Shown here: piece after piece, positions 13,400 through 25,103 of the stretch
Numbering within the stretch: the stretch's first letter is position 1
How the letters are laid out: every line of letters begins with the position of its first letter
From: Desmodus rotundus
Lineage: Eukaryota > Chordata > Mammalia > Chiroptera > Phyllostomidae
Length of the DNA stretch: 64,000 bases
Direction: 5' to 3'
NCBI RefSeq assembly: GCF_022682495.2
Contig: NC_071398.1
Location: 31,685,426-31,749,425 of the forward strand
The notes under the pieces: model-generated
What the model was told of the DNA's origin: nothing
What the model saw: the letters and a program-made list of their open reading frames with translations, nothing else
The model's database searches: none
Made by a program: the position numbers and the translations under genes

Positions 13400-15430
13400 A
13401 GAAGACAGAAGCTAGAGGGCTTTGTCAAGGTCATAGCTGCTCCTGGGGCAGTGAGCGCAGCCCATCAGTGGCTTTGCTAAGGCCTGGATTTCCAGCACTC
13501 TTTTCTCACTGCTGGACCACTGCTTTGTGTGCAGTGATTCTGAGCCATTAGGTTTTATGGCCTCTCTACTCTGCGTAGGAAGAAGTGTAATTGTAGGAAA
13601 GGGTACTCCATGACCACATTAAAAAAAATCTCCACTTCTCACTTCTATACACACTGATTTCCTATCTACTCAGCAATGGAGAAATGGGGGTGGTGCTAAC
13701 ATAAGTGAGTTCCCTCAGTCGTTCCACATGTGGATTGCTTTAACATGACTTGTTAATATTTTTCTCATGAATAATATGAGCTCACTTCTTTGCCTGTAAA
13801 GAATTATAGAATATGAGTCTTAAGGACCCTTAGAGGCATAACCCAATCTAACCCCTCTTTTCATTGCAGTCTTAAAACTTTTTAATTATGTGATGTTTCA
13901 GATATCTACAAGAGAAATGAATACCCATATGCCATTGCCCAGCTTCAACAACGATTAATTCAGAGCTGTTTTTGTTTCATCTAGGAACATCTTTTCCTAG
14001 CTGACAGTCATTTTCAAACAAATCCCAGACAGCATATCATTTTAGCATCTCTAAGAGGTAGGGATGCTTTTTTCTTAGAGCTGACAACATGATGGGGTAA
14101 TGAGGAGGAATCCCATAATATCACCTATGACCATCAACACTAACCCTGTCAATGACCCTAGTTTTTTCAGTTTGTTAGAATTAGATCTAAATAATTCCTG
14201 CCTTGAGCCTGGTTGATATGTGATGCTTCTGTTGCTTCACATGCAGGTTCCCCCCTGTCTTTTCCATGCATTTTCTTGTTTGCCTAAGAAATCAGGCCGT
14301 GTGTCCTGCAGACTTCCCACTGTCTGGTTCTGTGGGGTGTGTTCCTGTGGTGTCACTTCACATGCATTTTCTGAAAATTGGGTTTGATCTGAAGGCATGA
14401 TAAGATTTGGGGTTTTTGTTTCATTTTGTTTTGGTAGGAGGAAGACTTGTGAGGTGGTACTTGTGTTCCTGCAACAGGGACACATTTGCCTCATCATCTC
14501 TTATGCTGTGATATCAGCATTGACTGTTACCTAGTACCTAGAGCCATCAATTCACTGGGGTTTATAACACAGGAACTGTTGTCATGGCTTCTTTTATTTT
14601 AATTGAGGTGTGATTTACAGGAGTAACTGTATGTGAATTACGTACACAGCTGATGCATTTACATCTATGTATATGTCTGGGTAGCAGTCACCACCCAGAT
14701 AGAGATAGAGAACACGCACATCGTCCCAGAATGTTCTCTCAGGCTCTTCCTCATCAGCACGCCACACCTCCACACATACAGAGGTAACACTAGTCTGACT
14801 TCTGTCACCACCGGTTACTTTCACAAGTTCTTCATGTAAACGGACTCAGTAGTGTGCACTCCTCTGTGCTTTTTAGTTCATCATAGTATTTTAAGTGTTT
14901 TTTTTCTCATATTACATAAGTTGTAATTTGTTCTCTTTGATATTGCTGTGTTGCATGAAAGGCCACAGTTTATCCATTCAGCTATTGAAGGACGTTGGAT
15001 TGTTTCCAGTTTGGAGATGTTATGAATAAAGCTGCTGTAAACACTCTCACAGATCTTTCTTTGGACATTTGTCTTGGATCTATGCCTGCTGTGCTAGATA
15101 CCAGCTGGCTGGGTGTATATTTAGTTTTGGTTGAACAGCCAAAGGATTCTCCGAAGTAGCTGCGTGGTTCATACTCCCACGAGCAGAGTGAGTGTTCCAG
15201 GTCGCTGCATCCTACCCACTGGTAGTTTTGTCAGTTTTAGCCACTCAGGTGGGTGTGTTTTCATTTCCTTTTATTTTAGTGCACATGTAGTGAAATGAAC
15301 AGATCTAAGTATGTGGGTTAGCATGTTATGTTGAATATATCTGTGTAATGCACCAGGTTGGGATATAAGACATTCCCACACTCCAGAAGTTCTCTCACGC
15401 CTCCTTCCAGTACTCCTCCTACTAGAGGAA

Positions 15431-15675
15431 GCCACCTCTTCTATTTTTTTTTTAAGATTATTTTCAGAGAGATGGGGAAGGGAGGAAGAAAGAGAGAGAG
15501 AGAAAAAAACATCGATGTACGAGAGATACATTGATTGGTTGCCTCTCACACACCAACTGGGGACCTGGCCCCACAACCCAGGCACGCGCCCTGACTGAGA
15601 ATTGAACTGGCGACCCTTTGGTTTGCAGCCTGGAGCTCAATCCACTGAGCCACACCAGCCAGGGCCACCTCTTCT
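15431..15675 (-). mobile_element. VES-like tRNA-derived SINE A
   Basis: A minus-strand SINE body lies between perfect 12-bp target duplications GCCACCTCTTCT at 15431-15442 and 15664-15675. Its 5' end on the minus strand reads GGCCCTGGCTGGTGTGGCTC, followed by an internal B-box-like GGTTCAATTC region, the CCAGTTGGTG/GGCAACCAATC body and a CT-rich and A-rich tail. Confidence 0.9.
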
Positions 15676-15719
15676 GATTTTTATTGCTGTAAGTTAGTTT
15701 ACCTGCTCTTGAACTTCAT

Positions 15720-15739
15720 TTATATATATATATATATAT
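15720..15739. repeat. (TA)n microsatellite
   Basis: About ten TA units within old LINE-1 sequence. Confidence 0.9.
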
Positions 15740-18421
15740 TAGAAATATGGCTTTTGTACTCTGTCTCACTTCTTTTGCTGAGCATATTTTTGAGATTTAC
15801 CCATGCTGCGTGTGTTGGCAGCTAGTTCCTTTTTATCAAGTTCCCACTGTTGTCTGTCCATTCTCCTGTTGAAGGACATTTGAGTTGTTTACATCTTTGG
15901 CTTTATGAATAGAGCTGCTAGGAACATATTCTCATATAAGCCTTTTTGCAGATGTTTGTTTTCACTTCTTTTGGGTAGATACCCAGGGGTAGAATCACTG
16001 GATCATAGAGTTGTGTATGTAACTTTATAAGAAACTACCGAACCATCTCCAGAGCGGTGGTGCATTCTGTGCTGCTGGCAGCAGTGTGAGAGCGTCAGTG
16101 CTCCATACCTTTGCCAGCCAGTACGGGGCAGTGTCAGGCTTTTCAAATTTCAGTCAGCCTACTGTGTGTGTGATGCTGCCTCATTGTCATTAAAATCTGC
16201 ATTTCTCTGATGACTAATGATGTTGAGCCCTTTCCATATAGTTAGTGGTCATTCAAAGATTTTCTAATATAAAATGCCTCTTCAAGTCTTTTATCCATTT
16301 ATTTATTGGGTTGTGTTTCCTTTTATTATTAATCTGTAGGTGTTCTTTATATATTCTGGATAAAAAAAAAGAAAATGTCAGAAATAGCTTTGAGAATCTT
16401 TCCCCCACTCTCTGGCTTGTTGTTTCACTTTTTTTTTAACAGACTTTTGACAAAGAAGTTTTAATTTTGGTAAGTCTAATTGGAGAGTGGTAATGGTGGG
16501 CATCATTGACCTCTCAGTCTTGGGGGAAGCAGTGTGCTTTACTGTGACGTCTGATGTTAGCTGTGGTATTTTGTAGATACCGAGTGTTAGTGTGTTTTTA
16601 TTGTGGTGTGGGTTGAATAGTATTAAATCATTTTTTTAATCTGTGGTGATGCTCAAATAGAGTTTTCCCCCTTTATTTATTTATTTTTTATTTTCCCCTT
16701 TATTCTGTTGATGTGGTTAGTCACAGTAGTTAGTTTTTTAAGTTTCTAATTTCCTGATCTTGTGATCCTTCAATAAACCTTTTTTGTTATGCTATGTTAT
16801 TCTTTTTACAGATTGCTAGGCTTGATTTGCTAATACTTTTTACGGGTTTTGCATCTGTGTTTATGAGGAACATAGGCCTGTAGTTTTCTTGTGGTGTCCT
16901 TACTAGGCTTCTGTACAGGGTCATGATCACTTCTGAAAGGAGTTTGGCTGTGCTTCTCTCTTCTGTCTCTGGGAGTGTCTGTGTAAGCCTGAAGCTACTC
17001 TTCCCTCACGTGTTTGGTAGAATTCACCCTTGAAGACATCTAGACTGGACCTTTCCAGGAAGGTTTTAAATCAAAGAGTTTCTTTAATAGATATAATACT
17101 TCTATTATTTTATTCTTTGTTTCTTGTGTCAGTTATGATTAGTTTTTGTTTTTAAAGGAAATTGTTTATTTTGTCAAAATTGTCAAATTTATCTGCATAT
17201 AGTAATTCATAATTCCTCCCATCTTTTTAATGTCTCTAGGATTTGTAGTGGTGTCCTCTTTAAGTGTCTGATATTGTAGTTTATGTTTTCATTCTTTTCT
17301 TGATCATTCTTGTTTTAGAGGTTTATCAATTTTGTTAATCTTTTCAAAGAACCAACTTTGTTGATTTTTCCCCTAATGTACCTGTGCTTTCTATTCCATT
17401 AATTTCTTTATTATTTCCTTCCTTCAGCTTCATGATACATTGCCATTATTATTGCTTTAAACAGTCACGAGTCCTTTAATTTTTAAAAAAATAACCCATG
17501 TATTTCTTTTCCTGATGCTCTTCACTTGTTCCCTCAGGTCTGTGCTACTTCTTGGGTCATTTCCCTTCAGCAGAAAGAACTTCTTTTGCTAGTTCTTACA
17601 GTGCAGCTCTACTGATGACAGATTCTCCCAGCTTGTTTTACTGAAAATGTTCTTGTTGCATTTTTCCTTTTTGGAAGATGTAGTTTTCCAGATGTAATTC
17701 ACTTCACACACCATAAAATTCGCCTATTGTGAATGATTTAAAGAGTTATGCAAACATTACCTCAATTTCTATCCCACACCCAGCCCCTGGCAGTCACTGG
17801 CACCTTCGGTCTCTGTAGATTTTCCTCTTCTGGACCTTGCATATAAATGGAATCCTATACTATGTAGTCTCTCATGTCTGGCTTCTTTCATTCTGGAAAA
17901 CATGTTTGAGTTTCACCCATATTGTACCATGTGTATCAGTAGTTTGTCCTTCTGCTCCCAGAGAGCATCCCATGTATAGCTGGCCCACATTTTGTTCACT
18001 CGTGCACCATTTGATGGGCATTTGGATCACTTCCAGTTTTTGTTTATTAAGAATATTGATGCTGTGAACACTTGCATACAAATCCTTGTGTAGACATGTT
18101 TTCATTTACCTTACATGGATGTGTGGGAATAGAATTACTGGGCTGTGTGGTAATGTTTAATGTTTTAAGAAACTGCCAAACTTTTCCCAAAATGCTGTAT
18201 TCACATTCTCACCAGCAGTAAATGAACAATGCATTTTCTCCACATCCTCACCAACACTTGTTTATTTGTTTTTTTAATTATTATTATAGTGGATATAGAG
18301 TACCTCATTGTGGTTTTAATTTCCACTTCCCCAATGACTAATGATGTTTAACATTTTCTCATGGTCTTATTTAGATCCATAGATCTTCTTTGGTGAACTG
18401 TCTATTCATATCTTTGGCCCA

Positions 18422-18697
18422 CTTATTTATTCTCATCCAAGGGCATATTTTTTCATTGCTTTTAGAGAAAGAGGAAGGGAAAGAGGAAGGGAGAGAGAAA
18501 AACACTGATGTGAGAGAGAAACATCGATTGGTTGTCTTCAGTATGTGCCCAGACCAGAGATTGTACACACCCAGACCAGGGATCAAACCTGAAACCTAGG
18601 TATGGGCCCTGATTGGGAATCGAACCCACAACTCTTGTATCATGGAAAAACACTCCAACCAAATGAATCACACCAGCCAGGGCTGCTTATTTGTCTT
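18422..18697 (-). mobile_element. VES-like SINE B
   Basis: A minus-strand SINE inserted in old LINE-1 sequence, flanked by imperfect duplications CTTATTTATTCT (18422) and CTTATTTGTCTT (18686). It ends CACACCAGCCAGGGC on the plus strand and carries an internally repeated block: two similar CCCAGACCAG..GA segments at about 18550-18590. It is more diverged than SINE A. Confidence 0.8.
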
Positions 18698-19034
18698 ATT
18701 ATTGTGAGTTGCAAGGGTTCTTTATAGATTCTGGACACAAGTCCTTTATTAGATATATGGTTTGCAAGTATTTTCTCCTTGTCTGGCTTGTCTTTTCATT
18801 TTCTTCATGGTATCTTTTGAAACATATGTTTTTAAATTTGATGAAATCTATTTTATCAATTTTTAAGTTTCATAGACCATGCTTTTGGTATCATGTCTAA
18901 GAAAACTTTGCCTAACCAAAGGTTATGAAAATTTTCTCCTATGTTTTTTCCTAGAACTTTTATAGTTTTTAGCTCATACATTTAAGTGTCTGATCCACTT
19001 TGCGTTAAATTCTGTGTATGGGGAAGTAAGAGCC

Positions 19035-21069
19035 TAAAATTCATCTTTTTGACTTCCGGCCAAGATGGAGGCATACGTAGACACACTGTGCCTCCTCACA
19101 CAACCAAAAGAAGGACAATAATTTAAAAACAAAAAACAACCAGAACTGACAGAATATCGAACTGTGTGGAAGTCTGACAACCAAGGAGATAAAGAAGAAA
19201 CATTCATCCAGACCAGTAGGAGGAGTGGAGAAGGGCACTCAAGTGGAGAGGACTCGGGGCAAGGCCACCGCTGGTGGACCCAGAGAGGCCAAGGCTGGTG
19301 GAGCGGGTGGTCCCTCATTTGCCTGCATATAAACCAGGAGGAACAACTGGGGAGCAAGCCAGACCTCGCAACCCAGGGCTTCAGCACCAGGGAAATAAAG
19401 CCTCAAACCTCTGATTGAAAACACCTGTGGGGGTTGAGGCAGCAGTGAAGAAACTCCCAGCCTCACAGGAGAGTTCCCTGGAGAGACTCATGGGGTCCTA
19501 GAATGCACACAAGCCCATCCACCCTGGACTCAGCACCAGAAGGGCCCAAATTACTAGTGGTAGTGGGGCAAGTGACTGAAATCCAGCAGAGAGCAGAGCA
19601 AGTGCCATTGTTCCCTCTCCAACCCACCCCCAAACAGCAACAAGGGTTGCCCCAACCTGGTGAACACCTAAGGCTCCTCCCCTTACTATGTAACAGGTGT
19701 GAAGAGACAAAAAAAAAAAAAAATGCCCAAATGAAAGAACGGATCAAAGCTCCAGAAAAAATACAACTAAGCAACGAAGAGATAGCCAACCTATCAGATG
19801 CACAGGTCAAAACTCTGGTAATCAGGAAACTCACAGAATTGGTTGAATTTGGTTGCAAATTAGATGAAAAAATGAAGGCTATGCTAAGAGAAACAAAGGA
19901 AAATGTACAGGGAACCAATAGTGATGCAAAGGAAACTGGGACTCAAATCAACAGTGTGGACCAGAAGGAAGAAAGAAACATCCAACCAGAAAAGAATGAA
20001 GAAACAAGAACTCGGAAAAATGAGGAGAGGCTTAGGAACCTCCAGGACATCTTTCAGTGTTCCAACATCCGGATCACAGGGGTGCCAGAAGGAGAAGAGG
20101 AAGAACAGAAAATTGAAAACTTATTTGAACAAATAATGAAGGAGAACTTCCCCAGTCTGGCAAAGGAAATAGACTTCCAGGAAGTCCAGGAAGCTCAGAG
20201 AGTCCCAAAGAAGCTGGACCCAAGGAGGAACACACCAAGGCACATCATAATTACACTACCCAAGATTAAAAATAAGGAGAGAATCTTACAAGCAGCAAGA
20301 GAAAAGGACACAGTTACCTACAAAGGAGTTCCCATAAGACTGTCAGCTGATTTCTCCAAAGAGACCTTATGGGCAAGAAGGGGCTGGAAAGAAGTATTCC
20401 AAGTCATGAAAGGCAGGGACCTACATCCAAGATTACTGTATCTGGCAAAGCTTTCATTTAGAATGGAAGGGCAGATAAAGTGCTTCTCAGATAAGGTCAA
20501 GTTAAAGGAGTTCATCATCACTAAGCCCTTACTATATGAAATGTTAAAGGGATTTATCTAAGAAAAAGAAGATAAAAAATATGAACAGTAAAATGACAGC
20601 AAACTCACACTTATTAACAACCACACCTAAAACAAAAACAGAAGCAAAGTAAACAAACAACTAGAACAGGAACAGAATCACAGAAATGGAGATCACATGG
20701 AGGATTATCAACAAGGGAGTGGGAGGGGGAGAGAGGGGGTAAAGGTACAGAGAATAAGTAGCATAAATGGTAGGTAGAAAATGGACGGGGAGGGTGAGAA
20801 TAGTATAGGAAATGTAGAAGCCAAAGAACTGATAATTATGACCCATGGACATGAGCTAAAGGTGGGGAATGCAGGTGGGAGGAGGTGTCCAGGGTGGAGG
20901 GAAATAAAGGGGGGAAAACGGGACAACCGTAATAGCATAATCAATAAAATATATTTTAAAAAATAAGAAAAATTGAGGCAAGAAAAGCTGATTGGCTGAC
21001 CCTGCGGTCCTAAGAGGAAACCTGCTTGCTTAAAAAAATAAATGAAATGAAATAAAATTCATCTTTTTG
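19035..21069 (+). mobile_element. HAL1-like retrotransposon copy 2 with target-site duplication
   Basis: A full-length ORF1-only element inside old antisense LINE-1. The perfect 17-bp duplication TAAAATTCATCTTTTTG lies at 19035-19051 and 21053-21069. The 5' UTR begins ACTTCCGGCCAAGATGGAGG and differs from copies 1, 3 and 6. ORF1 is open. After the usual 3' end (AATCAATAAAATATATT) about 60 bp of unrelated sequence (TTGAGGCAAGAAAAGCTGAT.. to ..CCTGCTTGCTT) and a second A-rich run precede the right duplication, suggesting a 3' transduction. It belongs to the same subfamily as copy 4. Confidence 0.9.
19503..20561 (+). CDS. HAL1-like ORF1, extended 352-codon open frame
   Basis: Open from an ATG in the 5' UTR (MHTSPSTLDSAPEGPK) through a poly-Lys run encoded by the A-tract and into the complete ORF1 (ERIKAPEKIQLSNEE .. 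LLYEMLKGFI). In other copies ORF1 starts at ATGGCCCAAATG; here one G is missing, giving ATGCCCAAATGA, so that start is dead. Translation would need the ATG two codons later (about 19731) or the upstream one. The RRM-like and C-terminal domains (VTYKGVPIRLSADFSKETLW) are complete. The frame shares nearly every residue with the copy at 30946-32004. Transposon protein; expression unknown. Confidence 0.75.
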   Translation: MHTSPSTLDSAPEGPKLLVVVGQVTEIQQRAEQVPLFPLQPTPKQQQGLPQPGEHLRLLPLLCNRCEETKKKKNAQMKERIKAPEKIQLSNEEIANLSDAQVKTLVIRKLTELVEFGCKLDEKMKAMLRETKENVQGTNSDAKETGTQINSVDQKEERNIQPEKNEETRTRKNEERLRNLQDIFQCSNIRITGVPEGEEEEQKIENLFEQIMKENFPSLAKEIDFQEVQEAQRVPKKLDPRRNTPRHIIITLPKIKNKERILQAAREKDTVTYKGVPIRLSADFSKETLWARRGWKEVFQVMKGRDLHPRLLYLAKLSFRMEGQIKCFSDKVKLKEFIITKPLLYEMLKGFI

Positions 21070-21425
21070 CCTATGGATTTCATTAATCTCAGCAGTTGGT
21101 TGAAAAGATTATTCTTTCTCCCATTGAAATAACTTGGATCCTTTGTGAAAAATCAACTTTACATCAATGTATTGGTTGATTTCTGGACATCTATCTATTC
21201 TGTTGATCTTTGTGTCCAGCCATACTCTAGCATCACACTGCATTGATCGTTGTTGCTTTGGAGTAAATTTTGGAGTGGGAAGTGTGAGTCCTCCACCCTT
21301 GTTCTTCCTTTCCACATTTGTTTTAACTCCTCTGGGTCCTTTGCTGTTCCATGTAAATTGTAGAGTAAGCTTGTCAATTTCTGCAAAGCAGTTTGCTGGG
21401 CCTCTGAAGAGGAATGCCTTGAAAG
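21070..21425 (-). mobile_element. Old LINE-1 ORF2 fragment, antisense
   Basis: Continuation of the LINE-1 split by HAL1-like copy 2. Plus-strand words such as GATTATTCTTTCTCCCATTG, TTCTGTTGATCTTTGTGTCC and AGCTTGTCAATTTCTGCAAAG are typical of reverse-complement LINE-1 ORF2. Decayed. Confidence 0.8.
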
Positions 21426-23387
21426 TCTAGCTCAGTGAATTACAGAACCAAGATGGCAGTGTAGGTAGACACACTGCGCCTCCTCGCACAACCAGAACTG
21501 ACAGAAAATCGAACGGCAAGGAAGTTTCGACACCAAGGAAATAAAACATAAAGCATTCATCCAGACTGGTAGGAGGGGCAGAGATGGGCAGCCGGGGCAG
21601 AGAGGACTCGTGTTGCCGTGGTGGGACCAAGACTGGCAGAGTGTGGGACGAACGGGGCAGGCAGAGCGGTGGGTAGCACCCCGTGGCCCCACATTCGCGC
21701 ACAGATAAACCAGGAAGAACGGCGGGGAAGAAGCAGACCGCGCAACCCAGGGATCCAGCGTGGGGAAATAAAGCCTCAAACCTCTAATTGAAAACGCCCA
21801 TGGGGGTTGGAGTGGCAGCAGGAGAGACTCCCAGCCTCACAGGAGAGGTCGTTGGAGAGACCCACAGGGGCCTATGGCGTGCACAAGCCCACCCACTCGG
21901 GAACCAGCACCAGAGGGGCCCAGTTTGATTGTGGGTAGCAGAGTGAAAGATTGAAATCCGGTCGAGAGTGGAGCGGGCGCCACTGCTCCCTCCTGGCCCC
22001 TCCCCCACGTACAGCGTCACAGTGCAGCCACCAGCGTTACTCCGCCCCGGGGAAACACCTAAGGCTCCACCCCTTTAAGTAACAGACACGCCAGGACAAA
22101 AAAAAAAAATGGCCCAAATGACAGAACACTTCAAAGCTCCAGAAAAAATACAACCAAGCAACAAAGAGATAGCCAGCCTATCGGATGCACAGTTCAAAAC
22201 ACTGGTTATCAAGACCCTCACAGAATTGGTTGAATTTGTTCAAAAACCAGATGAAAAAATGAAGGCTATGCTAAGAGAAACAAAGGAAAATGTACAGGGA
22301 ACCAATAGTGATGCGAAGGAAACTGGGACTCAAATCAACAGTGTGGACCAGAAGGAAGAAAGAAACATCCAACCAGAAAAGAATGAAGAAACAAGAACTC
22401 GGAAAAATGAGGAGAGGCTTAGGAACCTCCAGGACATCTTTCAATGTTCCAACATCCGGATCACAGGGGTGCCAGAAGGAGAAGAGGAAGAACAAAAAAT
22501 TGAAAACTTATTTGAACAAATAATGAAGGAGAACTTCCCCAGTCTGGCAAAGGAAATAGACTTCCAGGAAGTCCAGGAAGCTCAGAGAGTCCCAAAGAAG
22601 CTGGACCCAAGGAGGAACACACCAAGGCACATCATAATTACACTACCCAAGATTAAAAATAAGGAGAGAATCTTACAAGCAGCAAGAGAAAAGGACACAG
22701 TTACCTACAAAGGAGTTCCCATAAGACTGTCAGCTGATTTCTCCAAAGAGACCTTATGGGCAAGAAGGGGCTGGCAAGAAGTATTCCAAGTCATGAAAGG
22801 CGAGGACCTACATCCAAGATTACTGTATCCAGCAAAGCTATCATTTAGAATGGAAGGGAAGATAAAGTGCTTCTCAGATAAGGTCAGGTTAAAAAAGTTC
22901 ATCATCACCAAGCCCTTACTATATGAAATGTTAAAGGGAGTTACCTAAGAAAAAGAAGATAAAAAATATGAACAGAAAAATGACAGCAAACTCAGTTATT
23001 AACGACCACACCTAAAACAAAAACAAGAGCAAACTAGGCAAACAACTAGAACAGGAACAGAACCATAGAGATGGAGATCACATGGAGGGTTTTCAATAGG
23101 GGAGTGGGAGGGGGGGGAAGGTACAGAGAATAAGTAGCATAGATGATAGGTGGAAAATAGACAGGGGGAGGGTAAGAATAGTGTAGGAAATGTAGAAGCC
23201 AAAGAACTTACAATTATGACCCATGGACATGAACTATAGGGGGTGGAATGTGGGAGGGAGGGGATGGAGTGGAGTGAGGGGGGCGGGAAATGGGACAACT
23301 GTAATAGCATAATCAATAAATATATTAAAATAAATAAAATGCAATTACAATAATAAAAAAAGAAAAGAAAAGAAAATCTAGCTCAGT
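21426..23387 (+). mobile_element. HAL1-like retrotransposon copy 3 with target-site duplication
   Basis: An ORF1-only element with duplication TCTAGCTCAGT at 21426-21436 and 23377-23387, again splitting the same old LINE-1. The 5' UTR starts GAATTACAGAACCAAGATGG, close to copies 1 and 6. ORF1 (22109-22948) is full length. The 3' end is AATCAATAAATATATT plus a complex A-rich tail with GCAATTACAATAATAAAA. Confidence 0.9.
22109..22948 (+). CDS. HAL1-like ORF1 protein, full-length 279 codons
   Basis: Best full-length version of the family in this window: starts MAQMTEHFKAPEKIQPSNKE directly after an A-run and ends LLYEMLKGVT. The N-terminal half has heptad-like charged sequence, the centre has CSNIRITGVPEGEEEEQ (RRM-like), and the C-terminal domain includes REKDTVTYKGVPIRLSADFS. 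No stop or frameshift. ORF1 proteins of this type form trimers and bind element RNA (known for LINE-1). It lacks any ORF2 partner in cis. Confidence 0.85.
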   Translation: MAQMTEHFKAPEKIQPSNKEIASLSDAQFKTLVIKTLTELVEFVQKPDEKMKAMLRETKENVQGTNSDAKETGTQINSVDQKEERNIQPEKNEETRTRKNEERLRNLQDIFQCSNIRITGVPEGEEEEQKIENLFEQIMKENFPSLAKEIDFQEVQEAQRVPKKLDPRRNTPRHIIITLPKIKNKERILQAAREKDTVTYKGVPIRLSADFSKETLWARRGWQEVFQVMKGEDLHPRLLYPAKLSFRMEGKIKCFSDKVRLKKFIITKPLLYEMLKGVT

Positions 23388-24180
23388 TTAGGGAGAATTG
23401 CTATCTTAACAATATTGAGTCTTTCATTCCATAGACATGGAGTATCTCTCCATTTATTTAGCTCTTCCTTCTCCTGCTCTAATACTATGGTTACAGTATG
23501 TTGTTTCATTTTGTCCCACACATGGCTCACACTCTATTCTTTTTTTCTTTTCTTTCTTGTCTATTCTTCAGTTTAGACACCTGTTTCCATTGACTAGTGT
23601 TTCACTTCTTCATTTTTTAAATCCTCACTGAAGGACACATTAGAGAGAGAGGACGTAGGGAGGTAGAAATATAGATGTGAGAGGGAAACATCAATCGGTT
23701 GCCTCCCATACATGCCTCAACTGGGGATCGAACCCACAACTTAGGCATGTGACTGGAATCAAACCCAAAACCTTTTGGTAAATGGAACAACGTTCCATCC
23801 AACTGAACCACACTGACCAGGGCAATGTTTCACTTCTTTTATCTTTTTTTCTGCTGCATTTAGCCTGTTAAGTCTATCCAATGAATTCTTAATTTCAGAT
23901 ACTATATTTTTCAGTATTATAAAGGTTCTTTTTTGCACTTCTACTTCTGTGGTGATATCCTTGATTACCCGTCCTTTTGTTCATGTTCCCTTCTAAGTTC
24001 CTTAACCTACCCATTGTAATTATTTTAAATTCCTTGTCAGATAATTCCAACATCTGGATCTTCTGGAGGGTCTTCTTCTATTGACCCCTAATCATGGGTA
24101 ATGTTTTTCTGTTTCCTTACATGCTTTGTAATTTGGACATGGAGGGATGCCAGTCATTGTCTTTAAAAGAATGTTATTTT
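23388..24180 (-). mobile_element. Old LINE-1/HAL1 remnant, antisense
   Basis: Continues the split LINE-1 (TTGCTATCTTAACAATATTGAG, CTCCATTTATTTAGCTCTTC), then passes into a decayed ORF1-type antisense region (AAATTCCTTGTCAGATAATTCCAACATC, TGCTTTGTAATTTGGACATG). Interrupted by SINE C. Confidence 0.7.
23598..23838 (-). mobile_element. VES-like SINE C
   Basis: A minus-strand SINE between perfect 13-bp duplications TGTTTCACTTCTT at 23598-23610 and 23826-23838. The plus strand ends CACACTGACCAGGGC. The body is diverged like SINE B. Confidence 0.85.
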
Positions 24181-24378
24181 GCCCTGGCTGCTGTGGCTCA
24201 GTGGATTGAGTGCTGGCCTGCAAATCAAAGTGTCGCTGGTTCAATTCCTGGTCTAGGGCAATGCCTGGGTTGTGGGCCAGGTCCCCAGTAGGGGGTGTGT
24301 GAGAGGCAATCACACATTGATGTTTCTCTCCCTCTCTTTCTCCCTCCATTCCCCTCTGTCTAAATAAATAAAATCTTT
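24181..24378 (+). mobile_element. VES-like SINE D, sense
   Basis: Starts GCCCTGGCTGCTGTGGCTCA with an A-box-like TGGCTCAGTGGATTG and a B-box-like GGTTCAATTCC, then CCAGGTCCCCAGTAGGGGG, TTGATGTTTCTCTCCCTC and an AAATAAATAAAATC tail running into a TA repeat. Copy closest to the expected active structure. Target duplication not obvious. Confidence 0.85.
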
Positions 24379-24948
24379 ATATATATATAATTTTTTCCCC
24401 AGAGAATTGTCCCTTTCCTCTGTCTAGCAGCTGAGGTGAGGAGCTAATTACTGCCCTCCAGTTATGAACTGGGATGGGTCGGGGCTGGATTGCAGCATTA
24501 GTTTCCATTTATCCCAAGTTTCAGTGCCTTAGGGATGAGCTCTTTCTGCATTCAGTGTACTGGGCTCCCTCCCAGCCCCATGAGCTCTCTGTTCTCCATC
24601 CTGACTGTGGGATGCTGCGTGGAGAGAACTGCAGAATGAGCATAGCACACCAGCTTTTCTTGAAGATTAGGGGTAACATACAAGCACTTACATCTCCTTC
24701 CTTACAGGTCACTCCGAAAGCCAGATACAAGTGTCCTCGGCACAGGGTGATTTCTGTGGGAATGGCCAGAGACATTATTACCCTGTAAAAGTGAGATGCC
24801 CTTTTAGGTGGGAGCTGCTTACAGACCCTTTAATGCTTCAGAAAAGGAGAGGCCTCCATTAAGAGCACTGTTCCTGGAACTGGAGGCATCCACACACGTG
24901 TGCATGTTTTCTAATCTTTTCGCTATGTACTTCCTTTTTTTTCTTTAG
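24379..24948 (+). other. End of the 18.9-kb ACSF3 intron
   Basis: No gene or repeat recognised. It ends with a strong polypyrimidine tract and acceptor (CTTCCTTTTTTTTCTTTAG) at 24948. An acceptor-like CTTCCTTACAG at about 24708 is not followed by sequence resembling ACSF3. Confidence 0.6.
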
Positions 24949-25103
24949 ATTTGGGAAAAGTTCTTAAGTTCTGAGGCTCCACGGATTAATGTGTTTATGG
25001 CAGTGCCTACAATATACACCAAGTTGATGGATTATTATGACAAGCATTTTACCCAGCCTCATGTCCAGGATTTTGTGCGTGCCGTTTGTGAAGAAAAGAT
25101 CAG
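24949..25103 (+). CDS. ACSF3: ACSF3 coding exon 3 (residues 275-326)
   Basis: This 155-nt exon starts [20 protein letters not shown] and continues [20 protein letters not shown] to ..AVCEEKIR, the mid-domain of the large N-terminal lobe; the AVPTIYT segment is the conserved A-domain motif lining the substrate pocket. The exon starts in phase 0 and ends after two bases of the Arg326 codon. It is preceded by a strong acceptor and followed by donor GTAAAT at 25104. No lesion is visible. Confidence 0.97.

Larger units (their letters stand above)
13860..19034 (-). mobile_element. Composite of old LINE-1 (L1M-type) copies, antisense
   Basis: Read on the plus strand this is the reverse complement of decayed LINE-1 3' UTR and ORF2. 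The same LINE-1 segment (AAGTTGTAATTT.., TTGGATTGTTTCCAGTTT, TGAATAAAGCTGC, GGATTGCTGGGTC-type words) recurs at about 14580-15270, 15690-16450 and 17700-18420, so at least three insertions are present. 16450-17690 is ORF2-derived (TTGCATCTGTGTTTATGAGG, GAATTCACC..). 13860-14580 resembles an old LINE-1 3' UTR. Many stops and indels; no coding capacity. Confidence 0.8.

Noticed and set aside
24700..24790. Possible extra exon after CTTCCTTACAG near 24708
   Set aside because: Acceptor-like only; the following sequence does not match ACSF3, and exons 2 and 3 already join perfectly in phase.
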